The notes beneath the pieces are model-generated. The model made no database searches. It was not told where the DNA came from and saw nothing but the letters and a program-made list of their open reading frames with translations. Position numbers and translations under genes: made by a program. A stretch of 64,000 bases of DNA from an uncultured Eubacteriales bacterium (GTDB lineage Bacteria > Bacillota > Clostridia > Oscillospirales > Acutalibacteraceae). The stretch covers positions 62,001-126,000 of the forward strand of contig CAKSAP010000003.1 of NCBI GenBank assembly GCA_934436505.1, in the 5' to 3' direction. Shown here in pieces: positions 8,096 through 16,293 of this stretch; position 1 is the first letter of the stretch, and each line of letters starts with the position of its first letter.

Positions 8096-8172
<77 letters not shown>

Positions 8173-8295
8173 ATATTTGCTTTTCTCAAGTGCTCAAATA
8201 TAATACTACAAAACCGATGAATTGTCAACAGTTTTTTTAATATTATATCAAAAATAGCGAAAGCGAGCGAAAAATGTGTAAGCTGAAACAACTTC

Positions 8296-8853
8296 CTATT
8301 TTTCAAGCCTTGAAAATATTTCCGTTTCCATACTCTTAATATGCTTCTGGACTTCTTTGTAATTCGGCATATACGCTTCAACAAGCGACCAAAAACGCTT
8401 TGAATGGTTGAGCTCTTTAATGTGGCAAAGCTCGTGAATTACAACATAATCAACAGCTTCTGTATCGGTAAGCATTAAAAGGCAGTTAAAATTGAGATTG
8501 CCCTTTGACGAGCAGCTGCCCCACCGTGTTTTCTGCGCTCTGATTGAAACGGAATTATATTTCACGCCGATAATTTCCGCCCAATATTCTACCCGTTTTG
8601 GAATATACTGCTTTGCCCTTGCTTTGAGAGCTTTGATTTCATCTTCGGTAAAAGCAGGATAAGACCTACTTTCCTCCGTTCTCTTTTCATTTTCAATTAT
8701 ATGCTTTTCAAGCCAAGCCTTGTTCTTATTGTAAAATTCTTCAATTTGTCTGTTACTTGCAAATATCGGCGCACGTAAAGTAACCGAGCCGTCTCGCTTT
8801 ACTTCGAGAGAAAAAGTTTTTCTGTTAGATTTTACAATTTTCATCGTTTTCAT
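8296..8853 (-). CDS. YgjP/WLM-like zinc metallopeptidase (DUF45)
   Basis: The 185-residue protein has the M48-like motif VIHELCHIKELNHSKRFW, with HExxH (HELCH) plus a downstream histidine giving three zinc ligands. Ahead of it, RAQKTRWGSCSSKGNLNFN is the diagnostic DUF45 pattern. The N-terminal 60 residues form the usual beta-rich part with a LEVKRDGSVTLRAP strand. The binding site before 8853 is weak (GGACGGAT), and the next ATG at 8844 has none, so 8853 is kept. It is monocistronic, convergent with no close partner. Its substrate is unknown. Confidence 0.88.
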   Translation of the reverse strand: MKTMKIVKSNRKTFSLEVKRDGSVTLRAPIFASNRQIEEFYNKNKAWLEKHIIENEKRTEESRSYPAFTEDEIKALKARAKQYIPKRVEYWAEIIGVKYNSVSIRAQKTRWGSCSSKGNLNFNCLLMLTDTEAVDYVVIHELCHIKELNHSKRFWSLVEAYMPNYKEVQKHIKSMETEIFSRLEK

Positions 8854-8935
8854 TTTATCCGTCCGTGAAATTTAATTGAAAATTATTTTAACATATTTTT
8901 ACACAAAAAAACATAAAAAGTTTATAAAAAAAGTA

Positions 8936-8963
8936 TTGTAATTATTTTTGAAAATGCTATAAT
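8936..8963 (+). promoter_or_regulatory. Promoter of the alcohol dehydrogenase gene
   Basis: TTGTAA (8936-8941) and a perfect TATAAT (8958-8963) are 16 bp apart. Transcription would start near 8970. Confidence 0.65.
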
Positions 8964-8977
8964 AATATCGTAAATGA

Positions 8978-8995
8978 TTGTTAAACAATTATCAA
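8978..8995. promoter_or_regulatory. Rex-like redox operator
   Basis: The 18-bp site matches the Rex consensus TTGTTAA-N4-TTAACAA at all but one position (TTATCAA in the right arm). It lies just after the predicted start site, a repressing position, and precedes an alcohol dehydrogenase, a classic Rex target. A wider inverted repeat (AATGATTG/CAATCATT, 8973-9000) encloses it. Confidence 0.6.
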
Positions 8996-9058
8996 TCATT
9001 CGTTTTTACAAACAAAGCAGCTTGCTTTAGAATTCACATTTTTAGGAGGCAAAAAATT

Positions 9059-10282
9059 ATGGCAAGATTTACTCTTCCCAGAGACCTTTATCACGGTAAG
9101 GGTTCGCTCGAGGCTCTTAAGACTTTTAAGGGTAAGAAAGCAATTATTTGTGTCGGCGGCGGTTCAATGAAGCGTTTCGGCTTCCTTGACAAGGCTGAAG
9201 CATACCTTAAAGAAGCAGGTATGGAGGTTAAAATTTTTGACGGAATCGAATCAGACCCCTCTGTTGAAACCGTTATGCGTGGCGCACAGGCTATGATAGA
9301 CTTCCAGCCCGACTGGATTGTTGCAATCGGCGGTGGTTCTCCTATCGACGCTGCAAAGGCAATGTGGATTAAATATGAATATCCCGAATGCACATTTGAG
9401 GATATGTGCAAGGTATTCGGACTTCCCGAGCTTCGTAAAAAGGCTCATTTCTGCGCTGTTTCCTCAACCTCAGGCACTGCAACAGAGGTTACTGCGTTCT
9501 CAATCATCACAGACTATTCAAAGGGTATTAAGTATCCGATAGCTGACTTTGAAATCACTCCCGACGTTGCTATCGTTGATCCCGAGCTTGCTGAGACAAT
9601 GCCGAAAAAGCTTGTAGCTCATACAGGTATGGACGCAATGACACACTCTGTTGAGGCTTATGTTTCAACCGCTAACAGCGATTTTTCAGACCCGCTTGCA
9701 ATCCATGCTATCGAAATGATTATGAAAGACCTTGTTCCGTCATATAACGGCGATATGGACGCAAGAGACCGTATGCACAACGCTCAGTGCCTTGCAGGTA
9801 TGGCTTTCTCAAACGCACTTCTCGGTATCGTTCACTCAATGGCACATAAAACAGGTGCTGCATTTGCAGACTACGGTGCTCACATTATTCACGGTGCTGC
9901 AAACGCTATGTATCTTCCCAAGGTTATTGCATTCAACGCAAAGGACGAAACAGCTAAGAAGCGTTACGGTGTAATCGTTGATTATATGGGTATCTGCGAC
10001 AAATCAGCTTCCGACGATGAAAAGGTTGCGGCTTTGATTGCATATCTTCGTAAGATGAACGACGAGCTTAACATTCCGCATTGCATTAAGAACTATGGCG
10101 CTGACAGCTATCCGACCGAAAACGGTTTTGTTCCCGAGGATGTATTCCTTGAAAGACTTCACGACATTGCTGTCAATGCTATTGCAGACGCTTGCACAGG
10201 CTCTAACCCCCGTCAGCCCTCTGTTGAAGAGATGGAGAAGCTCCTCAAGTGCTGCTATTATGATACAGAGGTTGATTTCTAA
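9059..10282 (+). CDS. Iron-containing alcohol dehydrogenase
   Basis: TTAGGAGGC lies upstream of the ATG at 9059, giving 407 residues; an upstream in-frame start lacks a binding site. The protein has the group III alcohol dehydrogenase fold: an N-terminal Rossmann-type part with GGGSPIDAAKAM around residue 95, then the metal-binding half with GMDAMTHSVEAY, GIVHSMAHKTGA and HGAANAMYLP carrying the Asp and His ligands. It is closest in look to butanol dehydrogenase/1,3-propanediol-type enzymes that reduce aldehydes with NAD(P)H in fermentation. The Rex-like operator fits disposal of reducing power. Codon use is strongly biased, suggesting high expression. Confidence 0.93.
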   Translation: MARFTLPRDLYHGKGSLEALKTFKGKKAIICVGGGSMKRFGFLDKAEAYLKEAGMEVKIFDGIESDPSVETVMRGAQAMIDFQPDWIVAIGGGSPIDAAKAMWIKYEYPECTFEDMCKVFGLPELRKKAHFCAVSSTSGTATEVTAFSIITDYSKGIKYPIADFEITPDVAIVDPELAETMPKKLVAHTGMDAMTHSVEAYVSTANSDFSDPLAIHAIEMIMKDLVPSYNGDMDARDRMHNAQCLAGMAFSNALLGIVHSMAHKTGAAFADYGAHIIHGAANAMYLPKVIAFNAKDETAKKRYGVIVDYMGICDKSASDDEKVAALIAYLRKMNDELNIPHCIKNYGADSYPTENGFVPEDVFLERLHDIAVNAIADACTGSNPRQPSVEEMEKLLKCCYYDTEVDF

Positions 10283-10304
10283 TCAACTTGAGTTTTGTTT
10301 AATC

Positions 10305-10337
10305 GAATCGGCTGTTTTACCGCAGCCGATTCTTTTT
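10305..10337 (+). terminator. Terminator of the alcohol dehydrogenase gene
   Basis: GAATCGGCTG pairs with GCAGCCGATTC, followed by TTTTTT. The tail runs straight into the ribosome binding site AGGAAGAG of the next gene, so some read-through may feed the NUDIX gene. Confidence 0.8.
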
Positions 10338-10349
10338 TAGGAAGAGATT

Positions 10350-10919
10350 ATGGATAAAATCAGAGATAAAAACGGCTTGACCGAAGAAGAATTTTTAGAA
10401 AAATATAAAGAAAAGAACTATCCGAGACCTTATCTTACCGCAGATATTGTTGTTATCGGCTTAAAAGGCGAACAGAAAAAATTACTTTTAATACAGAGAG
10501 GCGGACACCCGTTTATAAATATGTGGGCGTTGCCGGGCGGATTTTCACGCCAAACGGAAACAATGGAAGAAACCGCACACAGAGAATTACTTGAAGAAAC
10601 CGGCGTTAATTCCGAGTGTATCTCCCCTGTCGGTCTGTTCAGCAAGCCCGACAGAGACCCTCGTGGTTGGGTTGTTACGCAAGCGTATCTTTGCAAGGTT
10701 AATTTTACCGAATGTAAAGCACTTGCCGGAGATGACGCAAAAAACGCCGAATGGTTTGACCTGACAGTTAAAAATCAGACGATTACGCTTGATAATGGCG
10801 ATTGTGTTATATCCTTCAAATGCGAAAGCGGAAAAATCGAGTATACAAGCAAAGAAAAGCTCGCATTTGACCATGCAGAGATTATCGCAAAAGCCGTAGA
10901 GCTATTAAAATATCTATAG
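10350..10919 (+). CDS. NUDIX hydrolase
   Basis: The 189-residue protein contains a complete Nudix box, G-x5-E-x7-REL-x-EE-x-G-V, beginning GGFSRQTETMEETAHREL near residue 68. Ahead of it is ADIVVIGLKGEQKKLLLIQRG, the usual first strands. The C-terminal 60 residues are beta-rich and lack the winged helix of NrtR-type regulators, so a catalytic role on a nucleotide diphosphate derivative is more likely. Substrate cannot be inferred. It follows the alcohol dehydrogenase terminator and has its own terminator. Confidence 0.9.
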   Translation: MDKIRDKNGLTEEEFLEKYKEKNYPRPYLTADIVVIGLKGEQKKLLLIQRGGHPFINMWALPGGFSRQTETMEETAHRELLEETGVNSECISPVGLFSKPDRDPRGWVVTQAYLCKVNFTECKALAGDDAKNAEWFDLTVKNQTITLDNGDCVISFKCESGKIEYTSKEKLAFDHAEIIAKAVELLKYL

Positions 10920-10928
10920 AAATCAACA

Positions 10929-10966
10929 CACCGACATAGCTGTAAAGGTTATGTCGGTATTTTTAT
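10929..10966 (+). terminator. Terminator of the NUDIX gene
   Basis: ACCGACATA pairs with TATGTCGGT, followed by ATTTTTA. Confidence 0.75.
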
Positions 10967-10975
10967 AAATTTATA

Positions 10976-11004
10976 TTGACATATACCCCCATAGGGTATA
11001 TTAT
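10976..11004 (+). promoter_or_regulatory. Copper-operon promoter with embedded CsoR box
   Basis: TTGACA (10976-10981) and TATTAT (10999-11004) are 17 bp apart. The spacer is occupied by TATACCCCCATAGGGTATA, a palindromic G/C-run site of the type bound by copper-sensing CsoR repressors. Binding there would exclude RNA polymerase until copper releases the repressor. Confidence 0.8.
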
Positions 11005-11022
11005 AAATGCGTAAAAATAACT

Positions 11023-11182
11023 AAAGGAGAAATAGTGTGAAAAATCACACTATTAATAATTATATTGCCCTCAAAATTTGCCTTTGGCAAAATTTTGAGA
11101 TGGCAGAAATCACCATACACGCCTGTTCAGACAACGCAGGTTAAACCGGTGATTTTTAATAAACTATTTGTTGTCTGAAAGG
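11023..11182 (+). promoter_or_regulatory. Structured leader of the csoR-copA mRNA
   Basis: Three hairpins lie between the promoter and csoR. The first is AATAGTGTGA/TCACACTATT with an AAAA loop (11031-11054). The second is CTCAAAATTTGCC against GGCAAAATTTTGAG (11070-11099, one bulge). The third pairs AAATCACC with GGTGATTT (11107-11155), has an inner GCCTG/CAGGT stem and is followed by a short T-run. The loop of the third carries TTCAGACAAC, a perfect complement of GTTGTCTGAA (11170-11179) next to the csoR ribosome binding site. Attenuation or translational control is plausible; no known riboswitch class was recognised. Confidence 0.55.
11037..11144 (+). CDS. Possible 35-residue leader peptide
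   Basis: A GTG at 11037 lies seven bases after AAAGGAG and opens a 35-codon frame ending at a TAA inside the third leader hairpin. The peptide begins MKNHTINNYIALKICLWQNF and contains two cysteines and two histidines. Translation would run through hairpins one to three and could change their folding. It could also be a chance frame in a structured leader; nothing beyond the binding site supports it. Confidence 0.3.
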   Translation: MKNHTINNYIALKICLWQNFEMAEITIHACSDNAG

Positions 11183-11184
11183 CT

Positions 11185-11505
11185 ATGGTGATTAATATGT
11201 CTTGTAATAAAGAATGCTATTCCTGCGAAAAGAACACACACAGAACAGATGAAGAAAAGAAAAAGCTGATAAACCGCCTAAACAGAATCGAAGGGCAGGT
11301 CAGAGGAATTAGGGGTATGATCGAAAAGAATGCATACTGTGCAGACGTGCTTGTTCAATCTGCGGCGGTAAATGCGGCAATAAATTCTTTTAATAAAGAT
11401 TTGCTTTCCCGTCATATACATTCCTGCGTTGTCAGAGATATAAAAAACGGCGACGAGGAAGTTATCGACGAGTTGATGAAGCTTATTTCAAAGCTTATGA
11501 AATAG
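11185..11505 (+). CDS. csoR: CsoR-family copper-sensing repressor
   Basis: The 106-residue helical protein has the CsoR/RcnR pattern: LINRLNRIEGQVRGIRGMI, then YCADVL with the first thiol, and SRHIHSCVV providing His and the second Cys. This Cys-His-Cys set is the Cu(I) site of CsoR. An extra cysteine-rich start (CNKECYSCEK) precedes the domain. Starts at 11185 (ATG), 11188 (GTG) or 11197 (ATG) are possible; AAAGG is best spaced for 11188. A CsoR box in the operon promoter and copA just downstream confirm a copper role. Confidence 0.88.
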   Translation: MVINMSCNKECYSCEKNTHRTDEEKKKLINRLNRIEGQVRGIRGMIEKNAYCADVLVQSAAVNAAINSFNKDLLSRHIHSCVVRDIKNGDEEVIDELMKLISKLMK

Positions 11506-11520
11506 AAAGGCTGATGTAAA

Positions 11521-14025
11521 ATGACACAATTTTCAGTAACGGGAATGAGCTGTGCCGCATGCAGTGCAAGAGTCGAAAAAGCCGTTAATAATGTTGACGG
11601 CGTTACCTCCTGCTCGGTAAGTCTGCTGACAAATTCAATGGGCGTTGAGGGCACTGCCTCGGCAAAGGATATAATTTCAGCCGTAGAAAAGGCAGGCTAC
11701 GGGGCACAATTAAAGGACGGTAACAAAAAGCGCAAAAGCAACGGATATGATGAGCTTGAGGACAAGGAAACGCCGAAGCTTGTTAAAAGACTTGCAAGCT
11801 CGGTTGTGTTTTTGATAATACTGATGTATTTCTCAATGGGTCATATGATGTGGGGCTTTCCGCTGCCGAAATTCTATGAGAATAATCATATTGCAATGGG
11901 AATTACCCAGCTTTTGCTGACGGTTATCATAATGGTAATAAATCAACGCTTTTTTATCAGCGGCTACAAAGCATTACTGAAAAGAGCACCTAATATGGAC
12001 ACTCTTGTTGCCCTCGGCTCAACAGCGGCGTTTTTATACAGCACCTATGCTCTTTTTGCTATGACAAGGGCGCAGGTTGACGGAAATATGCAAGCGGTCG
12101 AAGGCTATATGTCGGAGTTTTACTTTGAAAGTGCTGCAATGATACTTGCCCTTATTACCGTAGGTAAAACGCTTGAAGCGAGAGCAAAGGGTAAAACAAC
12201 AGACGCATTGAAATCTTTAATAAAGCTTGCGCCGAATACAGCGACCGTTATCAAGAACGGCGAATATACACAAGTACCTGTTGAGGATGTTAAGCTCGGA
12301 GATATATTCGCAGTAAAGCCCGGCGAGAGTATTCCGACAGATGCAACCGTTATAAAGGGCGAAAGCGCAGTAAACGAGTCTGCTCTCACGGGAGAAAGCT
12401 TGCCCGTTGAAAAAGCGGTCGGCAGCAAGGTCTACGCAGGTACAATCAACACCTCGGGTTATCTTGAGTGTACGGCTGACAAAATCGGCGAGGACACCAC
12501 TCTTTCAAAAATAATTCAAACCGTAAGCGATGCGGCGGCAACGAAAGCACCTATTGCAAAGGTTGCCGACAAGGTATCGGGTGTGTTTGTTCCCGTTGTA
12601 ATGGCAATCGCTTTTGTTACAACGGCTGTTTGGCTTATAGTAAACGGAAATTTCGGATATGCTCTTGCAAGAGGAATTTCCGTACTTGTTATCAGCTGTC
12701 CGTGTGCTCTCGGACTTGCAACACCCGTTGCGATTATGGTCGGTAACGGCGTCGGTGCAAAAAACGGTATACTTTTCAAAACGGCGGAAGCTCTTGAGCA
12801 GACAGGAAAAATCAACACGGTTGTTCTCGATAAAACAGGAACGATCACAAAGGGCGAGCCGCAGGTAACAGATATATATTCCCCGATTACAGACGAAAAA
12901 GAATTGATTTCTCTTGCCGCAGCATTAGAAAGCCAAAGCGAGCACCCACTTGCCCTTGCAATAACCGAAAGAGCGAAAGCGGACGGAATTAAAACCGAAG
13001 AAATTACAGATTTCAAGGCTGTTTCAGGCAACGGACTTAAAGCTAAATTAAACGGCAAGGATATTTTCGGCGGAAATCTCAAATATATAAGCGATAAAGT
13101 CGATTTGCCGAGTAATGTTGCCGAAATTGCAGATAAATATTCAAATGAGGGCAAAACTCCCCTGTTCTTTGCGTATGACAATAAATTTTTAGGAATTATC
13201 GCCGTTGCGGATGTAATAAAATCGGACAGTCCGGAAGCTATAAAAGAATTGCAAAATATGGGAATTCGGGTTATAATGCTTACCGGAGACAACGAGAAAA
13301 CCGCAAAGGCTATCGGTAAAAAAGCAGGCGTTGACGAGGTTATCGCAGGCGTTTTGCCCGACGGCAAGGACGAGGTAATACGTTCGCTTCAAAAGAACAG
13401 CTCGGTCGCAATGGTGGGCGACGGAATAAATGACGCCCCTGCCCTTACCCGTGCAAATATCGGAATGGCTATTGCGGCAGGCACGGATATTGCCGTTGAC
13501 TCCGCTGACATTGTCTTAATGCAAAGCAGTCTGAGGGACGTACCGGCAGCAATAAGACTTAGCCGCAGTACACTTAAAAATATTCACGAAAACTTATTTT
13601 GGGCATTCTTTTACAATTCAATCGGAATACCGCTTGCAGCAGGCTTATTTGTAAAATTCGGCATTACATTGAACCCTATGTTCGGGGCGGCGGCAATGAG
13701 TTTGTCGAGCTTCTGCGTTGTAATGAACGCTTTAAGATTGAATTTCTGTAAAATTTACAGCACGAAGCATGACCGAAAAATCAATAAATCACATTCAAAA
13801 AAGGAGAATAAAGAAATGGAAATTACAGTTAAAATCAACGGTATGATGTGTCCGCATTGTGAAAATCACGTTAAAACGGCTCTTGAGGAGCTCGATAATG
13901 TTACGGAGGTTACAGCAGATTTCAAAAATGCACAGGCTGTCATAAAGGCAAGCGGTGCAGTTGACAGTAGCAAAATTAAAGAAGCTGTGGAAAAGGCAGG
14001 ATATGAATTTGTCGGAATCGAATAA
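11521..14025 (+). CDS. copA: Copper-exporting P1B-type ATPase CopA fused to a CopZ-like domain
   Basis: The 834-residue protein starts with a heavy-metal-associated domain (GMSCAACSARVEKAV), then a P1B ATPase core: membrane helices, actuator loop ALTGES, the metal-binding CPC in VISCPCALGLATP, phosphorylation motif DKTGT, SEHPLA and GDGINDAPAL. These identify a Cu(I) exporter. After the last helices (ending near residue 745) comes a charged linker and a second metal-binding domain, NGMMCPHCENHVKTALEE, which looks like a CopZ chaperone joined in frame. The linker DNA contains AAAAAAGGAG nine bases before an ATG at 13816, so a free CopZ may also be made. Confidence 0.93.
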   Translation: MTQFSVTGMSCAACSARVEKAVNNVDGVTSCSVSLLTNSMGVEGTASAKDIISAVEKAGYGAQLKDGNKKRKSNGYDELEDKETPKLVKRLASSVVFLIILMYFSMGHMMWGFPLPKFYENNHIAMGITQLLLTVIIMVINQRFFISGYKALLKRAPNMDTLVALGSTAAFLYSTYALFAMTRAQVDGNMQAVEGYMSEFYFESAAMILALITVGKTLEARAKGKTTDALKSLIKLAPNTATVIKNGEYTQVPVEDVKLGDIFAVKPGESIPTDATVIKGESAVNESALTGESLPVEKAVGSKVYAGTINTSGYLECTADKIGEDTTLSKIIQTVSDAAATKAPIAKVADKVSGVFVPVVMAIAFVTTAVWLIVNGNFGYALARGISVLVISCPCALGLATPVAIMVGNGVGAKNGILFKTAEALEQTGKINTVVLDKTGTITKGEPQVTDIYSPITDEKELISLAAALESQSEHPLALAITERAKADGIKTEEITDFKAVSGNGLKAKLNGKDIFGGNLKYISDKVDLPSNVAEIADKYSNEGKTPLFFAYDNKFLGIIAVADVIKSDSPEAIKELQNMGIRVIMLTGDNEKTAKAIGKKAGVDEVIAGVLPDGKDEVIRSLQKNSSVAMVGDGINDAPALTRANIGMAIAAGTDIAVDSADIVLMQSSLRDVPAAIRLSRSTLKNIHENLFWAFFYNSIGIPLAAGLFVKFGITLNPMFGAAAMSLSSFCVVMNALRLNFCKIYSTKHDRKINKSHSKKENKEMEITVKINGMMCPHCENHVKTALEELDNVTEVTADFKNAQAVIKASGAVDSSKIKEAVEKAGYEFVGIE
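13797..13818 (+). promoter_or_regulatory. Internal ribosome binding site and start of a CopZ-like product
   Basis: Inside copA, AAAAAAGGAG (13797-13806) precedes an in-frame ATG at 13816 by nine bases. Translation from it would give a 69-residue copper chaperone, CopZ, with the MCPHC motif, ending at the copA stop. Confidence 0.5.
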
Positions 14026-14452
14026 TATTAAAATAGTCAAAACAGACGATATAAATGCCTGTCTTGAAATAAGACGAAAGGTGTTTATTGACGAACAAAA
14101 TGTCCCGTCTGAGCTTGAAATTGACAATTATGACACAAGCAATTCAGAGTGCGAGCACTTTTTGATAACCGACAACGGCACTAATGTAGGTACATTTCGT
14201 TTGATATATGACAATCCCGAGCTTGCGCATATGCAACGGCTTTGTGTTCTTCCCGAAATGCGTGGAAAAGGCTATGGCTATGCCGCAATGTCATTTTTGA
14301 AGGAAGAATGTAAAAAGCGTGGCAACAGTAAAATCACGCTCGGCGCACAATGTCACGCAATTCCTTTTTATGAGAGCTGCGGCTTTGTCTGCGTCTCCGA
14401 TGTCTTTCTCGACGCAGGAATTGAGCACAGAACAATGGAATGTGTGCTTTAA
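14003..14452 (+). CDS. GNAT acetyltransferase (ElaA/YjcF type)
   Basis: The ATG at 14003, which lies inside the end of copA, is chosen because GCAGGAT is just upstream and homology begins soon after; the product is 149 residues. It has the GNAT core with IRRKVFIDEQNVPSELEID, typical of the ElaA/YjcF subgroup, acetyl-CoA loop RLCVLPEMRGKGYGYAAM and C-terminal AIPFYESCGF. Substrate is unknown. The 23-base overlap with copA suggests coupling, but a link to copper is not evident. Confidence 0.85.
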   Translation: MNLSESNNIKIVKTDDINACLEIRRKVFIDEQNVPSELEIDNYDTSNSECEHFLITDNGTNVGTFRLIYDNPELAHMQRLCVLPEMRGKGYGYAAMSFLKEECKKRGNSKITLGAQCHAIPFYESCGFVCVSDVFLDAGIEHRTMECVL

Positions 14453-14474
14453 TCTATAATTTAGGAGAATTATT

Positions 14475-15644
14475 TTGATTTCAATACTTGTACTGATATA
14501 TGTAGTCTTTATTTCATTAGGCTTGCCCGACAGCGTTTTCGGCGTTGCTTGGCCCGTTGTACATACCGAATTCGGAATTGCAGAGTCATTTGCCTCAATT
14601 TACAGTATTATTACGGGCATATGCTCGGGCGGCGCAAGCTTTGTTGCAGGAATTGTACTTCGAAAATTCGGAACACCGAAGGTAACATTCTTTTCGATAC
14701 TTCTCACGGCAATAGGACTTATCGGAATGAGCTTTTCTCCGAACATTTGGGTTATGATGCTCTTTGCCGTTGTTATGGGCTACGGCGCAGGCGCTATCGA
14801 CACAGGTCTTAATAACTATGTTTCCCTGCACTTCAAGGCAAGGCATATGTCCTGGCTGCACGCTTTTTGGGGTGTCGGCGTTACGCTAAGTCCTGCCATT
14901 ATGTCGGCGTTTTTAGGCGGAGAGCAAGGAGATTGGAGAAACGGCTACCGTGTTCTTGCTGTAATTCAGTTTGCAATTGCCGCCGCAGTCGGAATTATGC
15001 TGCCGAAATGGATAAAAAAGGACAAGGAAAGCTCGCAGGAACACATTGAAGAAAGCGAAAAAAAGAAGCTGAAGCTATCAAATTTCAAAGGCTTATTGCC
15101 GAGCATTCTCGCACTCGGATTTTACTGCTCAATGGAGTTCATTGTCGGCACTTGGGGTGCTTCCTATGCCGTCAACGTCTATTCGATAGGTGCTGATACT
15201 GCGGCAAGGTGGGTATCAATATATTTCGGCGGAATAATGACAGGTCGATTGCTCTCGGGCTTTGTTTCTGACAGGCTCGGCGACAATAAAATGATAAGAA
15301 TAGGTGCTGTTGCATCCTTCGTCGGTATGCTTATTTTAATTCTACCTATCGGAAGCAAGGCTCTTATCGGTTTGTTTTTCATAGGCTTAGGTTTCGGACC
15401 CGTGTTCCCGAGCGTTTTACACGCCGTACCCTCTCGCTTCGGCAAGGAGTTTTCGGCTGATTTAACAGGCTTTCATATGGGCGGTGCGTATGCCGTCGGA
15501 TTTACATTTCAGTTAAATCTCGGTTATGCCGCAACGGGCACGACCTTCAAAATAGTGCCTTATGTTTTAGCTGCTCTTTTGTGTCTTATGACTGTTTGTA
15601 ACGAAGCGGCAATCAAGCAAGCTAAAAGAAATTTCAGTAATTGA
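14475..15644 (+). CDS. Major facilitator superfamily transporter
   Basis: The start is TTG at 14475 with AGGAG seven bases upstream. The 389-residue protein has about twelve membrane helices, with an inter-repeat loop rich in Lys/Glu (DKESSQEHIEESEKKKLKL) near residue 190. LGLPDSVFGVAWP in helix 1 and GYGAGAIDTGLNNYV in helix 4-5 resemble the FucP-like/YfkF sugar-type MFS group. The C-terminal half repeats the MTGRLLSGFVSDRLG loop. Substrate is not predictable. It sits between two acetyltransferase genes. Confidence 0.85.
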   Translation: MISILVLIYVVFISLGLPDSVFGVAWPVVHTEFGIAESFASIYSIITGICSGGASFVAGIVLRKFGTPKVTFFSILLTAIGLIGMSFSPNIWVMMLFAVVMGYGAGAIDTGLNNYVSLHFKARHMSWLHAFWGVGVTLSPAIMSAFLGGEQGDWRNGYRVLAVIQFAIAAAVGIMLPKWIKKDKESSQEHIEESEKKKLKLSNFKGLLPSILALGFYCSMEFIVGTWGASYAVNVYSIGADTAARWVSIYFGGIMTGRLLSGFVSDRLGDNKMIRIGAVASFVGMLILILPIGSKALIGLFFIGLGFGPVFPSVLHAVPSRFGKEFSADLTGFHMGGAYAVGFTFQLNLGYAATGTTFKIVPYVLAALLCLMTVCNEAAIKQAKRNFSN

Positions 15645-15660
15645 TTTTACGGAGATGAAT

Positions 15661-16230
15661 ATGGGAAAAGAGCCTTTTATACGAAAATACGCTTTCTCTG
15701 ACAAAGATGCAGTCAGAAGCATCTGCATTGAAACCGCCGACCCGACATTCAAAAAGAATAAAAAGGTTTTAGATTGTGTGCCAATAATTTACAATGATTA
15801 TTTTACCGAGCAAGAGCCTGAAAATATATTCGTATTGGACAACGGCGACGGAAAAGCAGTCGGATATGTCCTTTGCAGTGCGGACTACAACAAATTCATT
15901 AAGAAGAACAGAGATATTTATTTAAGGCGTGTCGCAAAAACGCATCTTCCCTCCTGCTCCGTTTTGATTTTATATCTTATGCAAATGAGAAAAATGAAAA
16001 AGTATCCCGTTCATTTGCATATTGATATTTTACCCGAATATCAGCACAGAGGCTACGGAAGCGAGCTGATAAACACGCTTTGTGAGCACCTGAAAAAAAG
16101 CGGCTACTCCTATCTTTCCGTATGCGGTATAAGCAGAAATTCGGATGCTTACCGTTTTTATAAAAAGTGCGAATTTTATGAATTTTACGACTGTGGATTT
16201 AATAATGCTTTGCTCACAAAAAAATTATAA
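15661..16230 (+). CDS. GNAT acetyltransferase
   Basis: CGGAG lies six bases before the ATG at 15661, favouring it over the ATG two codons earlier. The 189-residue product has the GNAT fold with N-terminal IRKYAFSDKDAVRSICIETA, a central IFVLDNGDGKAVGYVLC strand, the acetyl-CoA loop LPEYQHRGYGSELINTL and a final SDAYRFYKKCEFYEF. It resembles acetyltransferases with an O-GlcNAcase-type (YncA/OGA C-terminal) arrangement but the substrate is unknown. It ends the plus-strand run before the glnN promoter. Confidence 0.8.
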   Translation: MGKEPFIRKYAFSDKDAVRSICIETADPTFKKNKKVLDCVPIIYNDYFTEQEPENIFVLDNGDGKAVGYVLCSADYNKFIKKNRDIYLRRVAKTHLPSCSVLILYLMQMRKMKKYPVHLHIDILPEYQHRGYGSELINTLCEHLKKSGYSYLSVCGISRNSDAYRFYKKCEFYEFYDCGFNNALLTKKL

Positions 16231-16248
16231 AAAAATAACAATTTTTTC

Positions 16249-16277
16249 TTGACAACGTTTTTTCTCGGTAGTATAAT
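16249..16277 (+). promoter_or_regulatory. Promoter of glnN
   Basis: TTGACA (16249-16254) and TATAAT (16272-16277), both perfect with 17-bp spacing. Confidence 0.8.
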
Positions 16278-16293
16278 TTCTTGCATAAAGACA

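Noticed and set aside
11037..11144. Leader frame as a metallothionein-like copper-binding protein
   Set aside because: Only two cysteines, widely separated; kept only as a low-confidence leader peptide.
13816..14025. Separate copZ gene annotation
   Set aside because: The frame is continuous with copA with no stop, so it is reported as a fusion with a possible internal start, not as an independent gene.
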